A stretch of 64,000 nucleotides of DNA from Methylibium sp035762065. GTDB taxonomy: Bacteria; Pseudomonadota; Gammaproteobacteria; Burkholderiales; Burkholderiaceae_C. The position numbers and the translations under genes are program-made. The notes below the pieces were generated by a model, which searched no databases, was not told where the DNA came from, and worked only from the letters and a program-made list of their open reading frames with translations. The DNA is taken from the NCBI RefSeq assembly GCF_035762065.1, contig NZ_DASTPW010000050.1, positions 124,001 through 188,000 on the forward strand, in the 5' to 3' direction. Positions 50,377 to 59,355 of this stretch are shown here, in pieces (position 1 is the stretch's first letter; each line of letters opens with the position of its first letter).

Positions 50377-51666
50377 TCAGCGCGGCACCGCTGCGGCGAC
50401 CTCGGCGGCGAAGCGCTCGATCAGCGCGCTGAACGCCGCTGGCTGCTCCAGCGCCGAAAGGTGCGCGACATCGGCCATCAGCTCCAGCCGCGCGCCGGCG
50501 ATCCGCGCCGCGATCGCCTGCGACATCGCCGGCGGCGTGCCCGCATCGGCCGCGCCGGCGATCACCAGCGTCGGCACACGGATGCCGTCCAGGCGGTCGA
50601 GCGCATCGTGCTCGCGCACCGCGTGGCCGGCTGCGACGTAGGCGCGCGCGTCGTTGCTGACGATGCGCCGCCGCCAGCGCGCGACCTCGGCCGGCCGCTC
50701 GCGCCGGAAGGCTTCGGAGAACCAGCGCGCCATCGTGCCGTCGGCGATCGTTTCGAGCCCGCCGGACTCGATCGCCGCGATGCGTTGCAGCCACGCCTCG
50801 CGGCCGGCCTCGTCGAAGCGCGCGCTCGAATTCGCGATCACGAGCGCGGCCAGCCGCTGCGGCGCGCGCAGCGCCAGCTCCTGCCCGACCATGCCGCCGA
50901 GCGACAGGCCGACCCAGAGCACCGGGCCGAACGCCAGCTCGTCGAGCAGCGCGGCGGCGTCGTCGGTCAGCTGCGCCATCGTGTACGGCCCCGGCGGCGC
51001 GGCCGAGTCGCCGTGGCCGCGGTGGTCGTAGCAGACGACGCGGTGCGTGGCTGCGAGCCGGTTCGCGACCGCGTCCCACATGCTCGCATCGGCGCCGAGC
51101 GCGTGGCTGAAGACGATCGTGCCGGCCGCGCGGCCGCTGCGCGCCTCGCGCACCGTGCAGTGCAGCGCCGGCTCGCCACGGCTCTTGCGGCTGCGGCCGC
51201 AGCCGGGATGGCCGGACTCGCCGGCCGGCTGCAGCGGCAGCTCGTGGCCGAGCTCGCGCAGCAGCCTGGCCGCGATCGCCATGCCGGTGTTCGCGGCCGG
51301 CACGCCGGCATAGACGGCCGCCTGGATCAGCAGCTCCCTGACTTCGTCGGGCGTCAGGGCGCTTGCGGCATCGTCGCCTGCGCCCAGGCTCGCGCCCGAG
51401 CCGCCGGCGAGCGCGGCGCGCAGGTGCAGCTCGAACTCTTCCCAGCGCCCGAGCGCGCAGGTGATCGCGAGCACGATCACGCGCCGCGTCTTCGCCGCAA
51501 GCCCCGGCCGGCCCCAGACCTCGTGCCAGGCATAGCGGGTGATGAAGTTCTGGAAGTCGGCGTTGAAGGCGGTCGACTGCGTCGTCGAGCGATCGACCCA
51601 GGCGTCGCCCAGCATCGCGCGGCGGTTGCGCAGGCCGCGTTCGTAGTCGTGGTCGTGGGCGTCCAT
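50377..51666 (-). CDS. Fused 4-carboxymuconolactone decarboxylase / 3-oxoadipate enol-lactonase
   Basis: 429 residues. Residues ~1-130 are a carboxymuconolactone decarboxylase domain (YERGLRNRRAMLGDAWVDRS, FITRYAWHEVWGRPGL, TPDEVRELLIQAAVYAGVPAAN). Residues ~165-429 are an alpha/beta hydrolase of the PcaD type (VFSHALGADASMWD, YDHRGHGDS, nucleophile GLSLGGMVGQ, Asp in AGAADAGTP, His in DVAHLSALEQ). Together they would convert 4-carboxymuconolactone to 3-oxoadipate in protocatechuate degradation. Domain order is decarboxylase first, the reverse of the actinobacterial PcaL fusion. No other pca genes are nearby, so the natural substrate may differ. Confidence 0.87.
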   Translation of the reverse strand: MDAHDHDYERGLRNRRAMLGDAWVDRSTTQSTAFNADFQNFITRYAWHEVWGRPGLAAKTRRVIVLAITCALGRWEEFELHLRAALAGGSGASLGAGDDAASALTPDEVRELLIQAAVYAGVPAANTGMAIAARLLRELGHELPLQPAGESGHPGCGRSRKSRGEPALHCTVREARSGRAAGTIVFSHALGADASMWDAVANRLAATHRVVCYDHRGHGDSAAPPGPYTMAQLTDDAAALLDELAFGPVLWVGLSLGGMVGQELALRAPQRLAALVIANSSARFDEAGREAWLQRIAAIESGGLETIADGTMARWFSEAFRRERPAEVARWRRRIVSNDARAYVAAGHAVREHDALDRLDGIRVPTLVIAGAADAGTPPAMSQAIAARIAGARLELMADVAHLSALEQPAAFSALIERFAAEVAAAVPR

Positions 51667-51739
51667 GGCGGCGTTCGGTGGGTATCGCGGGGAGTCGCGA
51701 TGATGCGCGTCGAAACATCGCGCGCGCAGGCGCTGCGCT

Positions 51740-52738
51740 ATGGTCGCGCCCACCATGCGGCAGGGCCCCGGCTTCGGCACCGACGTGCGTCGCGCGATCG
51801 CGGCGGGCGCAGCCGTTGCCGCCGCGCTGCTCGCCGGCTGCAGCCTCGCGCCGAAGAACGACGGCCCGCCCGAGCAGGCGCCGCCCGGCGCGGTCGCGAT
51901 CCCCGACGCCGAGCCGCGCATCGAGCCGATCAAGCCCGGCGGCGCCAACAAGCCCTACGAAGTGCTGGGCCAGAGCTACACGCCGATCGCACGCGACGCG
52001 CCGCTGCGCGAGAAGGGCATCGCCTCCTGGTACGGCCGCAAGTTCCACGGCCGCAAGACCGCCAGCGGCGAGCTCTACGACATGCACGCGATGACCGCGG
52101 CGCACAAGACGATGCCGCTGCCCAGCTACGCCCGCGTGCGCAATCCGGCGAACGGGCGCGAGGTGATCGTCCGCGTCAACGACCGCGGCCCCTTCGTCGC
52201 CGGCCGCGTGATCGACCTGAGCTACGCGGCGGCGGTCAAGCTGGGCGTGCAGCGCGGCATCGCGCCGGTCGAGCTGGAGCGCATCACCTTCGACGAGATC
52301 CGCAGCGGCGCGTGGCGGCGTGAAGGGGCCGGGGCCGCCGCGGCGCCGGCGGCGGCAGCCGTGCCCGCCGGCACGACGGCGCCGCAGCCGGAGCCGACGC
52401 CGCCCGCCGTCGCGCAGGAGGTCGCGCTCGCCGTGCCGGTGGCAGCTGCCGCACCCGCGGCCGAGGCGAGCCCCGCCGTGAGCCGCGCCGCCTCCAACGC
52501 GGCGCGCGGCTGGTGGGTCCAGCTCGGCGCCTTCCGCGAGCGCAGCGGCGCCGAAGGCTTCCGGCAGCGCGTCGCCGGCGAGCTCGACTGGATCGCGCCG
52601 CTGCTTGCGCTGATGGACGAGCGCCCGCTGTGGCGGCTGCAGGCGGGGCCCTTCCCGTCGCGCGACGATGCGCAGTCGGCCGCGCAGCGCCTGCGCGAGG
52701 CGCTGCAGCTCACCCCCTTGATCGTCGAGCGGCGCTGA
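51740..52738 (+). CDS. rlpA: RlpA-type septal lytic transglycosylase lipoprotein with SPOR domain
   Basis: 332 residues. Lipobox LLAGC (Cys 34), a double-psi beta-barrel near 92-175 with KGIASWYGRKFHGRKTASGE, MTAAHKTMPLPS (conserved His) and VRVNDRGPFVAGRVIDLS (active-site Asp). An Ala/Pro linker of ~60 residues follows, then a C-terminal SPOR domain from WWVQLGAF to the end. RlpA binds and cleaves denuded glycans at the division septum, on the outer-membrane inner leaflet. An in-frame ATG at 51755 is also possible. Confidence 0.92.
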   Translation: MVAPTMRQGPGFGTDVRRAIAAGAAVAAALLAGCSLAPKNDGPPEQAPPGAVAIPDAEPRIEPIKPGGANKPYEVLGQSYTPIARDAPLREKGIASWYGRKFHGRKTASGELYDMHAMTAAHKTMPLPSYARVRNPANGREVIVRVNDRGPFVAGRVIDLSYAAAVKLGVQRGIAPVELERITFDEIRSGAWRREGAGAAAAPAAAAVPAGTTAPQPEPTPPAVAQEVALAVPVAAAAPAAEASPAVSRAASNAARGWWVQLGAFRERSGAEGFRQRVAGELDWIAPLLALMDERPLWRLQAGPFPSRDDAQSAAQRLREALQLTPLIVERR

Positions 52739-52740
52739 AC

Positions 52741-53784
52741 GTGGATTCGGTTTCGCAGTTCGTGCTCGGCGCCGCCTGCGCGGTCGCGGTGATGGGCCGG
52801 CGCACGGCGGTGTGGAAGGCCGCGCTCGCCGGCGGCGTGGCCGGCACGCTGCCCGACCTCGACGTGTTCATCGACCACGGCGACGCGATCGCCAACATGA
52901 CGATGCACCGCGCGAACAGCCACTCGCTGTTCTGGCTCACGCTCGCCGCGCCGCTGGCCGGCGGCCTCGTGGCGTGGCTCGCGCGGCAGCGGGCGCTGTG
53001 GCGGCGCTGGTCGGTCGCGCTCGGCCTCGCGCTGGTCACGCATCCGCTGCTCGATGCGATGACGGTCTACGGCACCCAGCTGCTGCAACCGTTCAGCGAG
53101 CACCCGTTCGCGGTCGGCAGCATCTTCATCATCGACCCGCTGTACACGCTGCCGTTGCTGGCCGGGCTGATCGGCGAGCTGGCCGTGCGGGCGCCGCGGC
53201 GCGCGCTGCGCTGGAACGCCGCCGGCTTGCTGCTGTCGACCGCCTATCTCGGCTGGAGCGTCGCCGCGCAGCAGTGGGCGCGCGAGCAGGCGCTGGCCGC
53301 GCTGCCCGATCGCGGCGCCGGCCGCGCGGTGCTGGTGACGCCGGCGCCGTTCAACACGCTGCTGTGGCGCGTGGTCGCGATGCGGCCCGACGGCTACGAC
53401 GAGGGCTACGTCTCGCTGCTCGACCGGCGGGCGGCCGGCGAGCCGATCCGCTTCGTGTTCCAGCCGACCGGCACCGCCCGGCTCGCGCCGGCCCTCGACA
53501 CGCTGCCGTCCTTCCAGCGCATGGCGTGGTTCTCACGCGGCTTCTACGCGGTCGACGAACGGCCGTCGCAGCGGGCAGGCGGCGCACCGCGCGCCGTGCT
53601 GAGTGACCTGCGCATGGGGCAGGCGCCGCACTTCGTCTTCGCCTTCGAGATCGCCGAGCGCGGCGCCGACGGCCGCTGGCAAGCGGTGGTGGCGCGCAAC
53701 ATCGGCGGCCGCGGCGACCTCTCCACCGCTTGGCCGTGGCTCTGGCGGCGCGCGCTGGGCCAGCCGCTGCCGCCGCCCGGCTGA
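52741..53784 (+). CDS. Inner-membrane metal-dependent hydrolase (YdjM/DUF457 family)
   Basis: 347 residues. Histidine/aspartate motifs of the LexA-regulated YdjM family are visible: LPDLDVFIDHGD near 40, MHRANSHSLFW near 60 and THPLLDAMTVYGTQLLQPFS near 100. About four TM helices follow, then a ~170-residue soluble C-terminal part. Function unknown; a membrane phospholipase-like hydrolase fold is suggested for the family. The GTG start lies two bases after the rlpA stop. Confidence 0.85.
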   Translation: MDSVSQFVLGAACAVAVMGRRTAVWKAALAGGVAGTLPDLDVFIDHGDAIANMTMHRANSHSLFWLTLAAPLAGGLVAWLARQRALWRRWSVALGLALVTHPLLDAMTVYGTQLLQPFSEHPFAVGSIFIIDPLYTLPLLAGLIGELAVRAPRRALRWNAAGLLLSTAYLGWSVAAQQWAREQALAALPDRGAGRAVLVTPAPFNTLLWRVVAMRPDGYDEGYVSLLDRRAAGEPIRFVFQPTGTARLAPALDTLPSFQRMAWFSRGFYAVDERPSQRAGGAPRAVLSDLRMGQAPHFVFAFEIAERGADGRWQAVVARNIGGRGDLSTAWPWLWRRALGQPLPPPG

Positions 53785-53901
53785 GGCCCCGCCTGCGCGT
53801 GCTGCCGGGCGCCGCGACGCTTGCATCGTTCGGCGGCCACCGAGACCCCGGTTTCCCGAGGGCTCGCGGGGGAGCATGCGACCGACGGGGTCGGCCGCAG
53901 C

Positions 53902-53934
53902 GGCACGACCGCTCGACGATCACGGCGTCGTGCC
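53902..53934 (-). terminator. Possible weak hairpin after the MacB-type operon
   Basis: Eight-base arms GGCACGAC / GTCGTGCC with a 17-base loop, 15 bases beyond the permease stop. Long loop and no T run, so weak. Confidence 0.25.
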
Positions 53935-53948
53935 CGCTCGCCTTTTGC

Positions 53949-55214
53949 TCATGCGCCTTGCAAGGCATCCACCGGGTCCTCGCGCGAGGCCCGCAGCGCG
54001 GGGTAGACACCCGCCGAGACGCCGATCACCAGCGAGATCGCCAACGCCGACGCGATGCTGCCGGCGGAGAGCACGAAGGGCAGTTGCGTCAGCCATGCGG
54101 CGCCCGCCGCGGCCAGCAAACCCACGACGATGCCGAGTGCGCCGCCGGCCATCGACAGGAGCGTGCTTTCCATCAGAAATTGCAAAACGATGTCGGTGTC
54201 TTCGGCACCGACGGCGAGGCGGATACCGATCTCCCGCCGCCGTTCGACCACCGCCACGAGCATGATGTTCAGGATCCCCAGCCCGCCGACGAACAGTGAA
54301 ATGCTGCTCAACGCCGTCAGGAACCGCGTGTAGGTCGCAGCTTGCCGGCGCCGCAGCTCGATGATCTTTTGCGACGTCGTCGTCTGCACCTGGCGGCCTT
54401 CCTGCCTCAAGCGGTCTTCCAAGGTCCTGGCGAACGCCGGTGGCGACACGTCCGGCCGCACTCGCATCGCAAAGGACTGCTCGCGATCGAACTGCGGCAG
54501 GCGGGCGGCGGCGGACACCGAGACGAAGATGCTGGCATCGATCCGCACCGGAACGGTCGTTTCGGAGTTGCCGGCCGCGGACAACACGCCGGCCACATGG
54601 AAGGTGGTGCCGCAAAACGAGAGGGCTGCGCCGGGTTGCGTCGCGACGCCCGCGGCTTGCAGTTGCCGATCGACCTCGTGTCCGAGCACCACCCAAAGCG
54701 CCTTCTTGTCCAGATCGTGAAGGAAGCGGCCCCGCGCGACCTTGACCCCGAGGATGTGCTGCATGTCGGGCCGAACGGCCACCACCGGCGTGGCGGAACC
54801 GCCCTGTCGGCCTCCTGCAGCGGCTGGCTCGCACAACACCGGCATCAGTTCGGAGCCCAACTCGACCTCGGGCAGCGCCAGGACGTCGTGCAATGCCAGC
54901 AGCGGCCGGAGCGGGACATGTGGTTTTGGGGGCGCACGCGCAACGGGCGCGCCCAGGTGTTCGAAGCCCGGTCCCTGCCAGACGCGCACATGGACGACTT
55001 GCGTGCCCATCGCGTCGAACTCGGCCAGTGCCTGCCGCTCGACGCTTTTGCCGATGCTGATCAGCGCCACCACGGCCGCCACGCCCACCACGATGCCCAG
55101 CAGGGCGAGCGATGCGCGCTCCCGCGCGGTGCCGAGGCCCTGGAGCGCGAACAAGCCGGCCGATCGCCAGCGCTGGACCACCGCCGGACCGCATCGGCCA
55201 CCGCGCCGCGCCAT
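53949..55214 (-). CDS. MacB-like ABC transporter permease
   Basis: 421 residues. One TM near 37-55 (LALLGIVVGVAAVVALISIGK), a MacB_PCD periplasmic core domain of ~220 residues, then three C-terminal FtsX-type helices near 290, 345 and 385 with VVERRREIGIRLAVGAE between them. This is the mechanotransmission-type permease of MacAB-TolC pumps, here without the fused ATPase of E. coli MacB. It moves substrates from the periplasm through the TolC channel. Last gene of the operon; starts two bases after the ATPase stop. One Cys pair sits in the periplasmic part. Confidence 0.9.
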   Translation of the reverse strand: MARRGGRCGPAVVQRWRSAGLFALQGLGTARERASLALLGIVVGVAAVVALISIGKSVERQALAEFDAMGTQVVHVRVWQGPGFEHLGAPVARAPPKPHVPLRPLLALHDVLALPEVELGSELMPVLCEPAAAGGRQGGSATPVVAVRPDMQHILGVKVARGRFLHDLDKKALWVVLGHEVDRQLQAAGVATQPGAALSFCGTTFHVAGVLSAAGNSETTVPVRIDASIFVSVSAAARLPQFDREQSFAMRVRPDVSPPAFARTLEDRLRQEGRQVQTTTSQKIIELRRRQAATYTRFLTALSSISLFVGGLGILNIMLVAVVERRREIGIRLAVGAEDTDIVLQFLMESTLLSMAGGALGIVVGLLAAAGAAWLTQLPFVLSAGSIASALAISLVIGVSAGVYPALRASREDPVDALQGA

Positions 55215-55216
55215 GG

Positions 55217-55948
55217 TCAGGCGGTCGCCGCGGCGTCCGGGCGTCGATCCGCCTGGATGCGGCCGTCGCGCATCTGCACGCAGCGCGGGAAGCGCGCGGC
55301 CACCGCGGCGTCATGCGTGATCATGACCACCGTGATGCCATGCGCCAGGTTGAGCTCCTCGATCAACGAAAGGATGCGCTGGCCATTGCCGGTGTCGAGT
55401 GCACCGGTGGGCTCGTCGGCCAGCAGCAGGCGCGGCGTGCGCACGATCGCACGGGCGATCGCCACGCGCTGGCGCTCGCCGCCCGAGAGCTGCGCGGGGC
55501 GGTGCGCGTGCCGGTCGGCCAGCCCGACGTCGTCCAGTGCACGTCGGGCCCGATGCTCGATCTGATCGAGCGGCAGCTGGGCGTAGTGCATCGGCAGGGC
55601 GACGTTCTCCAGTGCCGTCAGGTTGGGCAGCAGATGGAAATGCTGGAAGATGAAGCCGATCTTGCGGTTTCGAAGCTGCGCGCGCGCCCGGTTGCCCAAG
55701 GCGCCGACATCTTGTCCGTCAAACCCGTAGAGGCCCTGGGTGGGTCGGTCCAGCAGCCCGAGCACATGGAGCAGCGTCGATTTGCCCGAGCCCGACGGCC
55801 CCAGCACGGCGACCCGCTCGCCTGCCATCACGTCGAGCGACACCCCGGCCAGCGCATGCACGCATTCGCCCCCGACCAGGTAGGTCCGGTGCAGGCCGCT
55901 CAACGCGAGCAGCGGCGTTGCCGCAAGCGTGGTGCGCGAGTCATTCAT
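55217..55948 (-). CDS. ABC transporter ATPase, MacB/LolD type
   Basis: 243 residues. Walker A GPSGSGKST near residue 45, Q-loop FIFQHFHLLPNLTALENV near 95, signature LSGGERQRVAIARA near 150, Walker B LLLADEPTGALD near 172 and H-loop MITHDAAVA near 205. This is the MacB/LolD clade that powers extracytoplasmic substrate movement. Start ATG overlaps the adaptor stop by eight bases (ATGAATGA). Confidence 0.94.
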   Translation of the reverse strand: MNDSRTTLAATPLLALSGLHRTYLVGGECVHALAGVSLDVMAGERVAVLGPSGSGKSTLLHVLGLLDRPTQGLYGFDGQDVGALGNRARAQLRNRKIGFIFQHFHLLPNLTALENVALPMHYAQLPLDQIEHRARRALDDVGLADRHAHRPAQLSGGERQRVAIARAIVRTPRLLLADEPTGALDTGNGQRILSLIEELNLAHGITVVMITHDAAVAARFPRCVQMRDGRIQADRRPDAAATA

Positions 55949-57314
55949 CCGTCGGACGGCTCACGCCCGGAAGGGCCGGCGGGCCGTCTGCGACGGACGG
56001 AACCTCGGCGGGGCGCGGCAGCCAGACCTCGTCGCCCGGCTCCAGGCCCGTCACCACTTCGACCTGGTCGACCAGCGTCTTGCCCAGCTCGATCCTGACC
56101 TGCCCGGCCGGGCCGCCCGCCTGGCCCCGCCGCATCACGTGGGCGCTGCCATCGGCGCCACGCGACACCGCGGGAAGCGGCACCAGCAGGGCGGTCCGGC
56201 CTGCTTCCGGATGGATCCGCAGGCCCACGCCCATGCCGATGCGCAAGGCGGACCGTGCCTGCGGCGCGATGTCCCGGATCACCACCTGCACGTCGAACAC
56301 GGCTGCGCGGCTGCTCCCTTCGCCCGGCGCCGTGTTCTTGCGGGCTTGCGACGAGATGTGCAGCAGCTCGCCCGTCAGGGACACGTCGGGATTGGCGTTG
56401 AGCACCACCTCGACCGTCAAGCCTGTCTTCACCCGCAGGATGTCGTATTCGTCCAGCCCGGCCCGCACCATGAACGTCGAGGTGTCGCCGATCGTCAGCA
56501 AGGTCTCCCGCGGGGTTACGAACGAGCCGACTTCCGGCTCCTTGGGCACGCCGCCATCCGAGCCTGCCGCGGCCGCCGGCAGCGACACCACGCCGGCGAT
56601 CGGTGCCGCGATGCGGGCCTGACCCAGCTTCGTGCGCAGGTCCGCGAGCTTGCTGACCCGGTTGTCGTGTTCGAGCCGGGCCAACCGGTGCTGCTCGGCG
56701 CTGCCTTTTTCACGCGCCGCGGTCAGCGCGCTCTCGCCGTTGACCACCTGCGATTGCGCGCCGAGCAGCTCGCTCTGCACCGATTCCAGCTCGTTGCGCG
56801 CAACGATCCCCTGTTCGAACAAGGCCTGCGTCTCGGACTGACGTCGCTGCGCGGCCTCGAGCGCCGCCCGGCTGCTGCCCAGCTGACGCTGCGCCGCGAG
56901 GAAATCGGCGCCGGTCTCCCACTGGATCACCTGATTCAACGCCTGCTGCGCGCGGATCACGGCGGCCTCGGCATCGCGCAATTCAGTCAACAAGTCGACG
57001 CTGGACAGGGCCAGCAGCAACGCACCCTGCTCGACACGGTCGCCCGGGCGAACGGCCTTCGCGACGATCCTCCCGTCGAACGGCGCGGTGATGTTCACCG
57101 ACGCGCCGGGTTCGAGCTGGCCGTCCAGCACGATGGCCTGGCTGGTTTCGCCGACCTGCAGTGCCACCCACTGGCCGTCGGCGGAGCCGACACCTGCAGG
57201 TCGCCCGACGATCACGACCGCCGCGACCAGCGCGCCCAGCAACAAGGCCGCGCCCAACAGCCGCGCGCGCCGTGCGGAAGCGCGCGCACCCACGCGCTGC
57301 AACACATGCTTCAT
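55941..57314 (-). CDS. MacA/HlyD-type periplasmic adaptor
   Basis: 457 residues. N-terminal TM anchor (LLGAALLLGALVAAVVIVG), lipoyl half INITAPFDGRIVAKAVRPGDRV near 80, an alpha-helical hairpin of ~110 residues rich in Gln, Glu, Ala and Leu (about 110-220), second lipoyl half IAAPIAGVVSLPAAAAG near 230, then beta-barrel and membrane-proximal domains. Links the permease to the TolC-like channel. ATGA overlap with the channel gene, eight-base overlap with the ATPase gene. Confidence 0.9.
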   Translation of the reverse strand: MKHVLQRVGARASARRARLLGAALLLGALVAAVVIVGRPAGVGSADGQWVALQVGETSQAIVLDGQLEPGASVNITAPFDGRIVAKAVRPGDRVEQGALLLALSSVDLLTELRDAEAAVIRAQQALNQVIQWETGADFLAAQRQLGSSRAALEAAQRRQSETQALFEQGIVARNELESVQSELLGAQSQVVNGESALTAAREKGSAEQHRLARLEHDNRVSKLADLRTKLGQARIAAPIAGVVSLPAAAAGSDGGVPKEPEVGSFVTPRETLLTIGDTSTFMVRAGLDEYDILRVKTGLTVEVVLNANPDVSLTGELLHISSQARKNTAPGEGSSRAAVFDVQVVIRDIAPQARSALRIGMGVGLRIHPEAGRTALLVPLPAVSRGADGSAHVMRRGQAGGPAGQVRIELGKTLVDQVEVVTGLEPGDEVWLPRPAEVPSVADGPPALPGVSRPTDE

Positions 57315-58801
57315 GGCAACGATCCCGGCAGCAGCTCGGGAACCCACTGCGCGAGTATTTGCCCGGTCACGCGCTGCAGTTGGACGCGCGCGCGCGGCAC
57401 GGCCAACTGGGCGTCGGCCGACACCGCCTGGGCTCGCTTCAGCGCGTCCTGGGCGGCCGACAGTTCGAAGGTGGTGCTGCGGCCGGCCTTGAGCTTCTGC
57501 AGTTCGACACCCAGCCGCTGCTCGGCAAGCGCCAGCGCCTGGCCCGCAAGCTCGCGCTGGAGCTTTGCGAAGCGCAGGTCACGCAGGGCGCTGCCCACTT
57601 GGTTGGCGACGGCCGAGCGCAGATCCTGCAGGAACCACTCGGCCTTCTGCAGCCCGACTCGGGCTCGCGAGAGCTGAAGCTGCAGCGGCGCGCGGTCCAG
57701 GGTGGCGGTGAAGCGCAAGCCGATCGACACACCGTAGCCTGATCTCTGCACGCCCGCGTCGGTCAACTCCGGCTTGAGAACGGGCTGCACCCCGGCGACC
57801 AGATCCACCTGCGGCAGCTTCTCGTTGCGGGCCTGCGTGATGGCGGTGCGTGCCAAGTTGACCGCCAGTTCGGCAACCTCGAGATCCTCGCGACTGTCTT
57901 GCGCCTGCGCGAGCAAGGCGTGTTCGGGCTCATCCGGGACGTCCCGGTCCGGCAAGCCCTCCCCCAGTTCCAGTTGCGCGGTGGGCGCCATCGCAGCCAC
58001 GGGCCCCAGCAGTTCCAGCAGCTTTCGCTTGACGGCGTCCGCGGCATTTCGCTCCTGTGCAAGGGCAAGCTCGTTCTGCGCGATGTCGAACTCGGCCTGC
58101 AGCAAATCGCGCTGAGCCAGGCGCCCGGCCCGATACAGCGCCTCGTTGACCTCCAGGACTTGCCGGCTTTGCTGCAAGGAAAGCACCGCCAATTCAACCT
58201 GCGCATCCACTTGCTTGGCGTCGTGGTACGCAAGCACGACCGCGGCCACGGTCTCGCTCAGGAACTGCCGGTACTGGAGGCGGTTGACGGCATCCGTCAG
58301 ACGCGCGTTCTCCAAGGCCAACGACGCGACGCTGGCATTGCCCTTGAGCAAGGGCTGCACCACGCGCAGGACGGTCTGGAGCGCTTGTTGGCCGCCCGAC
58401 GCGCCGCGCAGCACCTGGCTGCGCGTCAGCTCGACTTGGGCGCCCGAAGCCAGCCTCCACGTCGAGCCGGCCGCCACGGTCGACACGGAAGAGCGGCTCT
58501 CGGCAGAACGTTCGATCTGTCCACCCAACGAATACTTCGGCTCGAACTCCGTCTCCGCGATCGCCAATTCCTGGCGTTGGAGCCCGCGGTCCAGCTGGCT
58601 CGCCCGCACAGCATGGCTCTGCTCGAGCGCCAACTGCAAGGCCGTCGCCAAGCTCAAGGGGCGAGGCAAGCGAGGCGTGCTCGAGTCCTGCCCAGACGCG
58701 GGCGACCCGTTGGAAGAAGCGCTCGGCACTTGTGCCTGGGCCGCGCAGAACGGCAGCCAAAGCGCTGCACACCCCGCAGCCAACCGGACGATCAAATGCA
58801 T
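57311..58801 (-). CDS. TolC-family outer-membrane channel
   Basis: 496 residues. Signal peptide to CAAQAQ near residue 23, then two OEP coiled-coil repeats (roughly 60-265 and 290-480) with EQSHAVRASQLDRGLQRQEL, VVQPLLKGNASV and the long helix LRDLRFAKLQRELAGQAL. There is no lipobox, so TolC-like rather than OprM-like. The frame is open 21 codons upstream to an ATG at 58864, but the signal peptide starts at 58801, with GGTGGA just before it. It begins the transporter part of the operon, 150 bases after the second small secreted gene. Confidence 0.88.
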   Translation of the reverse strand: MHLIVRLAAGCAALWLPFCAAQAQVPSASSNGSPASGQDSSTPRLPRPLSLATALQLALEQSHAVRASQLDRGLQRQELAIAETEFEPKYSLGGQIERSAESRSSVSTVAAGSTWRLASGAQVELTRSQVLRGASGGQQALQTVLRVVQPLLKGNASVASLALENARLTDAVNRLQYRQFLSETVAAVVLAYHDAKQVDAQVELAVLSLQQSRQVLEVNEALYRAGRLAQRDLLQAEFDIAQNELALAQERNAADAVKRKLLELLGPVAAMAPTAQLELGEGLPDRDVPDEPEHALLAQAQDSREDLEVAELAVNLARTAITQARNEKLPQVDLVAGVQPVLKPELTDAGVQRSGYGVSIGLRFTATLDRAPLQLQLSRARVGLQKAEWFLQDLRSAVANQVGSALRDLRFAKLQRELAGQALALAEQRLGVELQKLKAGRSTTFELSAAQDALKRAQAVSADAQLAVPRARVQLQRVTGQILAQWVPELLPGSLP

Positions 58802-58951
58802 TCCACCGATTCGAAGAGGCACGGACGACCGAAGCGCAAGCGTTCCGTCGACCGGCCAAGCCATCAGGGCGGGCTTTCCCCGTCCCCGTGACGATCGATG
58901 CCCTGGCGATCTCTTGAGCTCATGCGCTCGAATATCCGCCGGCGCGAGGGC

Positions 58952-59302
58952 TCAATCTAGCTTTGCATACCAGTATTTGTTGTTGTCGGACGTGGGAAGC
59001 CACCATCGTTTCGCGTACTCCCTGCCGGCGCAGTCGCGCCGGCCGTAGTAGGAGATGGAAAACCAATAGTCCTTGTTGACGCTGAAATTGGTTTTGATAT
59101 CTTGACGGCCGACCAAGTTGTAGCACCGTCTCCCATGATCCCGATTGTTGTGGACGAGGATCGAGTAGGGCGAGGCCGAACCGACGTCCACGTAAAGCAG
59201 GTGGATCCCCGCGCGTGGGTAGTCGGCATGGGCGTGATGCGCGAAGGCCAAGCCAGCGCCGACGGCCAGCATAGCCAGCGACTTCTTGGTAAGGGTCTTC
59301 AT
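58952..59302 (-). CDS. Small secreted two-cysteine protein, paralogue B
   Basis: 116 residues, family not recognised. Sec signal peptide MKTLTKKSLAMLAVGAGLAF with likely cleavage after AHA (residue 26), leaving ~90 residues. Mature part is rich in Tyr, Trp, Asn, Arg and Lys with exactly two cysteines (60 and 91). It aligns with the upstream gene product over RCYxL..R...KT.F.V, then Y....C.G, then KRWW and NKYWY. Predicted to be basic and mostly beta. No double-glycine leader. It lies just ahead of a full TolC/MacA/ABC/MacB set. Visibly more A and T than flanking genes. The ATG has a purine-rich but no strict ribosome-binding site. Confidence 0.78.
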   Translation of the reverse strand: MKTLTKKSLAMLAVGAGLAFAHHAHADYPRAGIHLLYVDVGSASPYSILVHNNRDHGRRCYNLVGRQDIKTNFSVNKDYWFSISYYGRRDCAGREYAKRWWLPTSDNNKYWYAKLD

Positions 59303-59327
59303 TTTCTGCTTTCTGAATTTTTCGTAC

Positions 59328-59349
59328 GGGCGGCGGATATCCGCCGCCC
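59328..59349 (-). promoter_or_regulatory. Perfect 22-base palindrome between the two small secreted-protein genes
   Basis: GGGCGGCGGAT followed directly by its reverse complement ATCCGCCGCCC, no mismatch. It lies six bases past the stop of gene A and 25 bases before gene B. It could be a partial terminator, an mRNA-stabilising hairpin or a protein site. Confidence 0.6.
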
Positions 59350-59355
59350 CTTCTT

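Noticed and set aside
53949..58801. Type I (HlyB-type) or LolCDE system instead of a MacAB-type pump
   Set aside because: The ATPase is a stand-alone MacB/LolD-clade protein and the permease has a single MacB_PCD-FtsX architecture; a TolC-like channel and adaptor are present, which Lol systems lack, and there is no HlyB-type fused TM-ATPase.
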